Source: Halobaculum litoreum
GTDB lineage: Archaea > Halobacteriota > Halobacteria > Halobacteriales > Haloferacaceae
Assembly (NCBI RefSeq): GCF_030127125.1
Contig: NZ_CP126156.1
Location: forward strand, 124,001-188,000
Direction of reading: 5' to 3'
DNA: 64,000 bases
A model generated the notes under the pieces. That model was not told where the DNA came from and did not search any database. It worked only from the letters and a program-made list of their open reading frames with translations. Position 1 is the stretch's first letter, and each line of letters opens with the position of its first letter. This document shows, piece by piece, positions 57,476 to 64,000 of the stretch. A program made the translations under genes and the position numbers.

Positions 57476-58060
57476 ATGACCGAGCTCCGCCGCCGCGTCG
57501 CCGCCGTCTCCGGGGCGGGCGCGTCCGTCGTCTCGCTGGGCGGCATCGCCGCCGCCGTCGCGCTCGCGCCGTGGTTCTCCGTGACCGGGAACGCCCTCTC
57601 TGATCTCGGCGTCGCCGACGCCGCCGCCGTCGCCGCCGCGTTCAACTGGGGGCTGATCCTCGCCGGCCTCGTCGGGCTCCCGTACGCGTGGGCGCTGTGG
57701 ACCGCCGGCGACGACGTGGGCGGACGGCTCCTCGCCGTCGAGTTCGCCGCGGCGATGCTGCTGATGGCCGGCGTCGGCGTGTTCCCCTCGGACTCGCCGC
57801 TGCACTTTCCCGTCGCGCTGGGCTTCTACCTCGCCGTCACCGTCGTGTTCGTCACCGACGGCCTGCGACGGCGGCGCGCGACCGCCGGCCGCGTCGGCCT
57901 CGCGTTCGCCGTCGGCCACCTCGGGCAGTGGTGGCTGTACGTCGCGGGCGTCCGCCTCGGGCCCGGGCTCGCGATCCCGGAGTTGGTCGGCGCCGGACTG
58001 TTGATCGCGTGGGTGCTCGCGGTGTCGCCCGTCGCCCCGGTCGATCCGTTCGACGGCTGA
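57476..58060 (+). CDS. DUF998 family membrane protein
   Basis: A 194-residue protein with six hydrophobic segments. The conserved block WFSVTGNALSDLGVADAAAV near residue 35 (S-x-L-G) and the FPSDSPLHFPVALGFYLAVT block (with P and H) match DUF998, whose members are found across archaea. Function unknown; relation to membrane receptors or transport has been suggested. A G-rich stretch precedes the ATG. Confidence 0.85.
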   Translation: MTELRRRVAAVSGAGASVVSLGGIAAAVALAPWFSVTGNALSDLGVADAAAVAAAFNWGLILAGLVGLPYAWALWTAGDDVGGRLLAVEFAAAMLLMAGVGVFPSDSPLHFPVALGFYLAVTVVFVTDGLRRRRATAGRVGLAFAVGHLGQWWLYVAGVRLGPGLAIPELVGAGLLIAWVLAVSPVAPVDPFDG

Positions 58061-58104
58061 CCGATCCCCGAGCAATCAAGCCGTTCGCGCTACAGGCACC
58101 GACA

Positions 58105-60621
58105 ATGAGTCAGGAGTCGACGGGGGGAGCCACGCTCCTCCCCGACGAGACGGCGGCGCTGGTCGAGCGACACGAGTCGACCCGGGACGAACACGACGAC
58201 GCGTTCGCGGCCGCGAAGGCGCTCGTGCCCGAGTTGGGCGCGCACGTGCGCGACGGGCACGCGACGGTCGGGATCTGGACGCCCGGCCTCGTCGAGCACG
58301 GCGTGCCGGCCGAGGCGGTGTCGCTGGAGGTGCTCACGCCGCCGGCGGACGTCGACCCCGGCGCGGTCGACGCGCGCGAGGTGACGTTCGAGCGCTCGAC
58401 GGTGCCGACGCGGCGCGCCGGCGAGGTGACGTACGCGGCCGTCGAGGGCGCGGTGCCGGGCACCCGCGAGCGCCTCGGCTCCCTGTACCAGCTCGTGTAC
58501 GACCCCGCCGACGCGACGAGCGACGCCGACCCGGCGGACCTCCCCGGCGAACTCGTCGCGGACGGCCTCGCGACGGTCCAGGACCCGCTGGCCGACTCGG
58601 TGCCGTTCGGCGCGTTCGGGCCGGCGGAGCTGTACGACCGCGCCCGGCTCGACGCCGAGCGCGACGACCGCGACTACTTCGCGACGCTGGGCACCGACGA
58701 CGAACGCGTCGCCACCAGCGAGGACGACGGCCTCCCGCGCGTCGACCCGGCGACGAGCATGGTGGAGATCCACCCCGGCACCGCGACCGAGCGCGGCTCG
58801 CTCGCCGGGCTCGCCGACTTCGTCGAGACGGTCGGCGAGAAGGAGCGCGCGGGCGAGGACCCGACCGCGTTCGAGGAGACGTTCGCCGGCTACGACGCCG
58901 TCCAGTTGATGCCCGTCGAGCCGCTCACCGAGCGGTCGGACGCGCCGGGCAACTGGCGCGGGGTCGCCCGCGACGGCGACACGGCGACGGCGACCGTCGC
59001 CCGGCCCGACAAGGTGAACTGGGGGTACGACATCGTCGTCGGCGCGTTCGGCGCGCCCTGTCCGTCGATCCTCGAGTCCGGGCGGCCCGACGAACTCGTC
59101 GACTTCATCGCCGCCTGTCACGGGCTCCCCGACCCCGTGAAGGTCGTGTTCGACGTGGCGTTGGGCCACGCCGACGACGGCGGCCTGCGGATCCTCCCGG
59201 ACCGGTTCTTCCACGGCCCGGGGATGTACGGCCAGCACCTCGACTACCTCGACCCGATGGTGCGCGCCCACGTGCTCGACCTCCAGCGCCGGAAGATGGA
59301 CTGGGGCGCCGACGGCATCCGCGTCGACGGCGCGCAGGACTTCCGCAACTACAACCCCGAGACCGGCGAGATGGAGCACGACGACGACTTCCTCGCGGAG
59401 ATGGACGCCGTCACGCAGGAGGTCGCCGGCACCGAGTACCGGCCGTGGATGATCTACGAGGACGGCCGCCCGTGGCCGCGCCACGACTGGGAGCTGGCCT
59501 CCACCTACCGCACCCTCATCGAGCAGCACCCCCACTCGTTCCAGTGGTCGCCGATCACGTTCGCGCACAACAAGCCCGCGATGCTCACCTTCTGGGCGAG
59601 CAAGTGGTGGCGCGTCCGCGAGGTCGCCGACATGGGCGGCAACTGGATCACCGGCGTCGCCAACCACGACACCGTCCGCCGCGGGACGCAGGTCGACGTG
59701 CCCGAGTCGTGGGAGGGCGACCCGATCAACCGCTACCTCGGCGACTCCGCCCCGGAGATCATCGACCGCGCGTACGACAACCCCGCGACGAACGCCCTGC
59801 TGCACACGCTCCTGCCGGGCGTGCCGATGGACTTCCTCAACGCCAACGCCCGCGGGCCGTGGGGGTTCGTCCGCGACACCGACGCCGAGTGGAACGTGAA
59901 GGTCGTCGCCGACGAGCACAACCTCCTCGACTGGCAGGTGCGCGAGGGCGACTACGACGACGACCGCTTCTTCACCCGGCTGAAGGCGTTGGGCTTCGGG
60001 ACGCGCGAGGAGCTCGACGCGTTCGTGAAGGCGCTGGCGGCGACGATCGAGCCGACCGACTACGACTCGGAGGCGATGTGCGCGATGCTGGAGCCGCTCG
60101 ACCCGCCGATGGACCTGACGCCCGCGAACCTGGACGCGTTCGCCGACGCGTGGATGCGCGACGTGGCCGACTTCGCCAACCTCGGGCACTGGCGCGACGC
60201 GCAGGACGCCGAGCGCACCGGCTTCGCGCGGCGCGTCCGCGAGTTCCGCCAGGAACGGCCGTGGCTCCGCGAGTCGATGCGGCTGCCCGACGCGCCGGAC
60301 GACGAGGGGCCGGTGACCGCCGACGCCGCCGAGGCGACCGACCGGTTCGGCTACCGCAACCCCGCCAACGGCTCGGTGGTCTACTACGGCCTGCGGGAGT
60401 CGCCCGCCGGCGACGAGCGCGTGCTGTTCGTCGGCAACATGGAGGGCGCCCCGACGGCGGTGACGCCCGCCGACCTCGTCGACGCCGACCTCGACCCGGC
60501 GGCGTTCGAGGCGGCCCTCGTCGCCCCCGGCGTCGCCGAGGGTCGCGAGGCGCCCCCGGCGCTCGACGAGGCCGTGGAACTGGCGAACGGGCAGGCGGTC
60601 GTGTTCGTCGCCGCGCGGTAG
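58105..60621 (+). CDS. glucosylglycerol-hydrolase-like glycosidase (GHL5 / GH13-like fold)
   Basis: An 838-residue cytoplasmic enzyme, resembling the cyanobacterial glucosylglycerol hydrolase family. The GH13-like catalytic regions are: VFDVALGHADD (region I), GADGIRVDGAQDF with candidate nucleophile D408, WMIYEDGRPWPRHD with E452, and GVANHDTVRRGT with H521 and D522. A C-terminal beta domain is present (VFVAAR end). It would cut a glucoside solute such as glucosylglycerol; that substrate is inference, as haloarchaea mostly use the salt-in strategy. Confidence 0.75.
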   Translation: MSQESTGGATLLPDETAALVERHESTRDEHDDAFAAAKALVPELGAHVRDGHATVGIWTPGLVEHGVPAEAVSLEVLTPPADVDPGAVDAREVTFERSTVPTRRAGEVTYAAVEGAVPGTRERLGSLYQLVYDPADATSDADPADLPGELVADGLATVQDPLADSVPFGAFGPAELYDRARLDAERDDRDYFATLGTDDERVATSEDDGLPRVDPATSMVEIHPGTATERGSLAGLADFVETVGEKERAGEDPTAFEETFAGYDAVQLMPVEPLTERSDAPGNWRGVARDGDTATATVARPDKVNWGYDIVVGAFGAPCPSILESGRPDELVDFIAACHGLPDPVKVVFDVALGHADDGGLRILPDRFFHGPGMYGQHLDYLDPMVRAHVLDLQRRKMDWGADGIRVDGAQDFRNYNPETGEMEHDDDFLAEMDAVTQEVAGTEYRPWMIYEDGRPWPRHDWELASTYRTLIEQHPHSFQWSPITFAHNKPAMLTFWASKWWRVREVADMGGNWITGVANHDTVRRGTQVDVPESWEGDPINRYLGDSAPEIIDRAYDNPATNALLHTLLPGVPMDFLNANARGPWGFVRDTDAEWNVKVVADEHNLLDWQVREGDYDDDRFFTRLKALGFGTREELDAFVKALAATIEPTDYDSEAMCAMLEPLDPPMDLTPANLDAFADAWMRDVADFANLGHWRDAQDAERTGFARRVREFRQERPWLRESMRLPDAPDDEGPVTADAAEATDRFGYRNPANGSVVYYGLRESPAGDERVLFVGNMEGAPTAVTPADLVDADLDPAAFEAALVAPGVAEGREAPPALDEAVELANGQAVVFVAAR

Positions 60622-60652
60622 TCGCCGCGCCGGCCGTGGCGGCCGCGGCGGC

Positions 60653-62275
60653 TCAACAGAACAGTTCGTTGAAGCGGTTGACGGCGTCGTCGGTGCCGGC
60701 GACGACGAGCGTGTCGTCGGGGACGACCCGAGTGTCGGGGCCGATGTCGGTGAGGAGGTCGCCGTCGCGCTCGATGGCGACGACGGTGACGCCGGTGCGG
60801 GCGCGGACGTCCGCCTCCGCGAGCCCCTCCCCCTCCAGTCGCGGCGCGCGCGTCCGTACGAGGTCGACCTGTGTCTCCGGCCTCAACACCTCCTCGTCGA
60901 GCAGGTACGACGCGAGCAGGCGCCCCGAGACGGTCGACAGCGCGAGCACGTACTCGGCGCCCGCGCGGTACAGCTTCGGCACGGAGTCGGCGTCGTTCGC
61001 GCGGACGATCACCTCCGCGTGGGGGGCGACCTGTTTCACCGCCAGCGTCGCGAAGATGGTCGTCGTGTCCGAGTCGAGCGCGAGCACGACCGCGCGGGCG
61101 TCGTGGATGCCGGCCTCCTCCAGCGTCTCGCGCTCGGTGGCGTCGCCGACGACGTCGACGCCGTCGTCGTCCTCGAGGTCGACCACGACCACGTCGTCGG
61201 TCGGGCGGAGTTCGCCGGCGGCGCTGTGGCCGACCATCCCGTAGCCGACGACGAGCACCCGCCCGCGGCGGCGGCGACGGGTCTCCGAGAGGGTCAGCTC
61301 CTTGAGCTCCTCCAGCTCCGCCTCGGTGCCCACGACGAGCAGGACGGTGTGCTCGTCGATGACGCGCTCGGGGCGGGGCGGCGACTCGAACTCGCCGTCG
61401 TCCCACGCGCCGAGCACGTTGGCGCCGGTGCGCTCCCCGATGGCCGACTCCGCGACCGTCTCGCCGACGAGCGGGCTGCCGTGGTGGACGAGCAGTTCGG
61501 CGATCTGGAAGTCCTCGCCGATCTCGACGCCGTCGCCGAGTTCGTCGGCGACGCTGGCGGTCGCCTTCGCGCCGAGGCTCTCCCCCAGCAGCCGTCTCGG
61601 CGAGATGACGCGGTCGGCGCCCGCGTAGCGGTGGTAGTCGGCGACGTCCTCGTCCTCGACGAGGCTGACCACCCGGACCTCCTCGGACACCTCCCGGGCG
61701 GAGAGGACGACGCTCGCGTTCGTCTCGTCGTCGGCGTCCGCGACGAGCGCGCGCGCGTCGGCGACGTTCGCCCGCGCCAGCGCCTCGACCTCCTCGGGGT
61801 CGCCGTGGACGACGTCGTGGTCGCCCGACAGCTCGACCGCCCGGTCGGCGTCCGGCTCCACGACGACGTACGGCTGGTCGCGCGCACGGAGTTCCTTCAC
61901 GAGCGTCTCGCCGCGCGGCGTGAACGCGCAGATGACGACGTGGTCGCTCGCGGCGGTGGTCGTCGGCGGCGAACTGGTGAGCGCCTCGTTGATCAGCGGG
62001 ATGATCACCGCCGGCAGCGCGAGGAAGATGAGCCCGACGCCGGACAGTTGGAACCCGATCATCAGCAGCTGCATGGCGTTCGTGTCCCACTCGTCGGCGT
62101 ACAGCCCGAACCCGGTCGTCGTGAACGTCTCGACGACCACGTACAGCGAGCTGATGTAGTCGATCCGCTGGCCCTCGAACGTCGCGAACCCCCACTGGTA
62201 GACGAACGCGAGGAGCAGCATCACGCCGAACGCGCCGAGGAGGTACTCGGTCGCTCGACGGGTCGCCGATGGCAT
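60653..62275 (-). CDS. two-RCK potassium channel (TrkA_N/TrkA_C domains)
   Basis: A 540-residue channel. Two membrane helices flank the pore loop VVETFTTTGFGLYADEW, where TTTGFG replaces the usual TVGYG filter. The cytoplasmic part has two RCK sets: TrkA_N from DHVVICAFTPRGETLVKELR, TrkA_C, then TrkA_N from GRVLVVGYGMVGHSAAGELR and a final TrkA_C. This is the tandem-RCK layout of ligand-gated channels like MthK or GsuK. It likely passes K+ (or mixed cations) under control of nucleotides or Ca2+. Confidence 0.9.
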   Translation of the reverse strand: MPSATRRATEYLLGAFGVMLLLAFVYQWGFATFEGQRIDYISSLYVVVETFTTTGFGLYADEWDTNAMQLLMIGFQLSGVGLIFLALPAVIIPLINEALTSSPPTTTAASDHVVICAFTPRGETLVKELRARDQPYVVVEPDADRAVELSGDHDVVHGDPEEVEALARANVADARALVADADDETNASVVLSAREVSEEVRVVSLVEDEDVADYHRYAGADRVISPRRLLGESLGAKATASVADELGDGVEIGEDFQIAELLVHHGSPLVGETVAESAIGERTGANVLGAWDDGEFESPPRPERVIDEHTVLLVVGTEAELEELKELTLSETRRRRRGRVLVVGYGMVGHSAAGELRPTDDVVVVDLEDDDGVDVVGDATERETLEEAGIHDARAVVLALDSDTTTIFATLAVKQVAPHAEVIVRANDADSVPKLYRAGAEYVLALSTVSGRLLASYLLDEEVLRPETQVDLVRTRAPRLEGEGLAEADVRARTGVTVVAIERDGDLLTDIGPDTRVVPDDTLVVAGTDDAVNRFNELFC

Positions 62276-62328
62276 ACCCCGCTTACCGGGGCGGGCGGAT
62301 TAAACACCACGCACCCGGATCGACGGGC

Positions 62329-62756
62329 GTGCCCCGCGACGCGACCGCCGGACCGGCGCCGGACCGCCGCCGCGACGCCGCCCTCGCGCTCGCGGCCGCG
62401 GTCGCGCTCCTCGCGGGGGCGGCGGCGCTCGGGGTGCCGGCCGCGCGGCTCGCCGCCCCCGAGACCGTCGTCGCGGCGGTCGCGGGCGTCGCCGGGGCGG
62501 TCGCGATCGAGGTGGCGATGGCCGCCCGCCCCGACGACGCCCGACGGCTGTGGGGCGACCGCCGGGTCCGCTGGGGCGGCACGCTCCTCGTCGCCGGCGG
62601 CGGCCCCGCGGTCGTCGCGCTCGGGGACCGGCGCTCGGCACCCTCGCGGTCGCGGCGCTGGCGGGCGGCCTCGCGGGCTACTTCCTCCTGCTGGCGGGCG
62701 TCGTCTCCGGCGCCCTCCCGGAGCCGGCGACGTGGTTCGCCGACCGGGAGGACTGA
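62329..62756 (+). CDS. hypothetical four-helix membrane protein, frame broken
   Basis: From GTG 62329 (PRDATAGPAPDRRRDAALAL next) the protein has four hydrophobic stretches, AALALAAAVALLAGAAALGV, VVAAVAGVAGAVAIEVAMAA, TLLVAGGGPAVVALG and GTLAVAALAGGLAGYFLLLA. The frame breaks at the G4 run 62623-62626; one more G continues as GGPALGTLAVAALAGGLAGY to the end WFADRED. A TATA-like ATTAAACA is at 62299-62306. Total about 142 residues. Family unknown. Confidence 0.65.
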
Positions 62757-62782
62757 TACGTCGCCGGCGTGTCGCCCCGCGT

Positions 62783-63040
62783 ATGCGCGAGGTGACGCTC
62801 ACCGACACCGGACCGGTCCGCTTCGACGAGGACGACCTGCACGACGAGTACGGCGACATCGCGGTGTGTCGCTGCGGGCTGAGCGACGAGTTCCCGTTGT
62901 GTGACGGCTCCCACCGGGCGACCGAGGACGAGGAGCCGGGGGTGTGCTACAAGTACGTCGACGGGGAGCGACGGGTGGTCGCGGCGCTGGAGCTGGTCGA
63001 CGAGGACGGACGCGGAGAAGCGGACGACGGCCGCGAGTGA
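62783..63040 (+). CDS. CDGSH iron-sulfur domain protein
   Basis: An 85-residue single CDGSH domain: ligands C29, C31, C40 and H44 in CRCGLSDEFPLCDGSH, a 2Fe-2S cluster site. It starts MREVTLTDTGPVRFDEDDLH and ends acidic. CDGSH proteins work in redox or iron homeostasis; this is the archaeal soluble type. It stands convergent with coxC, four bases apart. Confidence 0.93.
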   Translation: MREVTLTDTGPVRFDEDDLHDEYGDIAVCRCGLSDEFPLCDGSHRATEDEEPGVCYKYVDGERRVVAALELVDEDGRGEADDGRE

Positions 63041-63043
63041 GGC

Positions 63044-63910
63044 TTACGCCCCGACCTCGGCGCCGACGTACAGCGCGACGACGAGGAAGATCCAGACGGC
63101 GTCGACGAAGTGCCAGTACATCGAGGCCGTCGTCACCGAGACGTGGCGGTCGGCCGAGTACTGCCCGAGCAGGCCGCGGACGAACACGATCCCCAGCAGG
63201 ACCGCGCCCATCGAGACGTGCAGCCCGTGGAGGCCGGTGAGGCCGTAGAACGCCGAGCCGAACAGCCCGGAGGAGAGGGTGAAGCCCTCCTCCTGGATGA
63301 ACACGTAGTACTCGTACACCTGCCCGCCGATGAACACGGTGCCGAGCCCCAGCGTGACGCCGAGCCAGCCGAGGAACTTCCGGCGGTCGTTCGCCCGGAT
63401 CGCGCCGTGGGCGAAGTGCAGCGTCACCGACGAGACGATCAGGATCGCCGTGTTGATGATCACCAGCGACCCGAGCAGGTGCGGGAGGTCGGCGGCGATC
63501 TCCGTCCACGCGTCCTGCGAGCGGATGAAGAAGAAGTACGTGAAGCCGGCGCTGAACGTCGCGATCTCCGACCCGAGGAACGCGAGCATCCCCCACCGGA
63601 GTTTGCTGGCGGAGTGTTCGTCCGCGCCGCGGTCCCAGAAGTGGACGACGAACGCGTGGTACAGCCAGCCGTAGATGCCGACGAGGAACAGCCCGATGCT
63701 GCCGACGAGGACGGCGGGACCGACCATCGGCCCGACGAGGTTGCGGTCGCCGACCGCCATGAGGTACAGCGCCGCACCGATGTAGATGCCGGCGCCCCCG
63801 AGCGCCGTGACGAACGGCCACCACGAGGCCTCCCCGAACCCGCGCGGCCAGTCCTCGACCGCCGGGAGGTGGTGCCCGTCGTCGTGGGCGTCTTCCGTTT
63901 CTGTAGCCAT
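63044..63910 (-). CDS. coxC: cytochrome c oxidase subunit III
   Basis: A 288-residue membrane subunit III with seven helices. The N-terminal 30 residues are hydrophilic (MATETEDAHDDGHHLPAVED). Family marks: GMLAFLGSEIATFSAGFTYF (Glu), FAHGAIRANDRRKFLGWLGV, and TGLHGLHVSMGAVLLGIVFV with the His pair, ending VTTASMYWHFVDAVWIFLVV. It stabilises the oxidase core. No other cox gene is near this end; coxB is at the left end of the window. Confidence 0.96.
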   Translation of the reverse strand: MATETEDAHDDGHHLPAVEDWPRGFGEASWWPFVTALGGAGIYIGAALYLMAVGDRNLVGPMVGPAVLVGSIGLFLVGIYGWLYHAFVVHFWDRGADEHSASKLRWGMLAFLGSEIATFSAGFTYFFFIRSQDAWTEIAADLPHLLGSLVIINTAILIVSSVTLHFAHGAIRANDRRKFLGWLGVTLGLGTVFIGGQVYEYYVFIQEEGFTLSSGLFGSAFYGLTGLHGLHVSMGAVLLGIVFVRGLLGQYSADRHVSVTTASMYWHFVDAVWIFLVVALYVGAEVGA

Positions 63911-63935
63911 GAGCGCGGGTAGCCGACGCGGAGAC

Positions 63936-63941
63936 AAAAAT
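63936..63941 (-). promoter_or_regulatory. TATA-like box for coxC
   Basis: ATTTTT on the minus strand is 26-31 bases upstream of ATG 63910. The last 59 bases of the window after it show no further gene. Confidence 0.45.
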
Positions 63942-64000
63942 CCTCCCACCTGCGTCGGCCAGCGGTCCGGGCGCGCGCGGTCCGGCGGCGTCGGTCGCGG

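Overview
This window is chromosomal DNA of an extremely halophilic archaeon (class Halobacteria). The evidence is very high G+C, strong use of G/C at third codon positions, acidic proteins, many starts with no leader behind a TATA-like element about 26-30 bases upstream, and haloarchaeal gene families: HTH_10/Bat-type and DUF7344-type regulators, PGF-CTERM surface protein, amphi-Trp protein, Agl23 and a complex I operon without the NADH module. A Haloferacales-like genus is my guess, at low confidence. I see no plasmid, virus, insertion sequence, CRISPR array, tRNA or rRNA.

Layout. 1-6.6 kb: an MgtC-type membrane protein, an AI-2E/PerM transporter, a PadR regulator, then the cytochrome oxidase part (coxB, haem O synthase ctaB, a small membrane protein). 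6.7-10.4 kb: two regulators, a methyltransferase and a large surface protein. 10.4-18.8 kb: an ABC-2 transporter, an HtrA-like protease, KDPG aldolase, lipoproteins and an inositol-phosphatase family protein. 18.9-29.9 kb: S9 peptidase, aspartoacylase-like protein, old-yellow-enzyme homologue, a short Hel308-type helicase, ribH with an aminotransferase, and agl23. 30-31.9 kb: purK-purE. 32-42.6 kb: the complex I operon nuoA-B-CD-H-I-J1-J2-K-L-M-N. 42.8-50.2 kb: a TrkA_N-DHH protein, a CBS-ParB-like protein, an aldo/keto reductase, an acyl-CoA synthetase and an Fe-S photolyase. 50.2-53.2 kb: divergent copper genes copA and copZ. 53.2-64 kb: AhpD-like protein, MscS channel, aldo/keto reductase, ferredoxin, a glucosylglycerol-hydrolase-like glycosidase, a two-RCK potassium channel, a CDGSH protein and coxC.

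The respiratory genes form the functional core: complex I (quinone reductase without NuoEFG), cytochrome oxidase subunits II and III about 59 kb apart, and haem O synthase. The rest is housekeeping, transport, regulation and stress functions. No gap between genes exceeds about 200 bases.

The strongest cross-cutting signal is a set of at least twelve single-base reading-frame breaks, nearly all in runs of G or C. They affect even nuoM and nuoN, so unpolished consensus errors are more likely than gene decay. They create false fusions, false C-terminal tails and very long false ORFs; the gene boundaries below correct for them. I did not find a clear new multi-gene system. The most unusual proteins are the CBS-ParB/Srx-like fusion, the glucosylglycerol-hydrolase-like enzyme and the helicase without its C-terminal domain.
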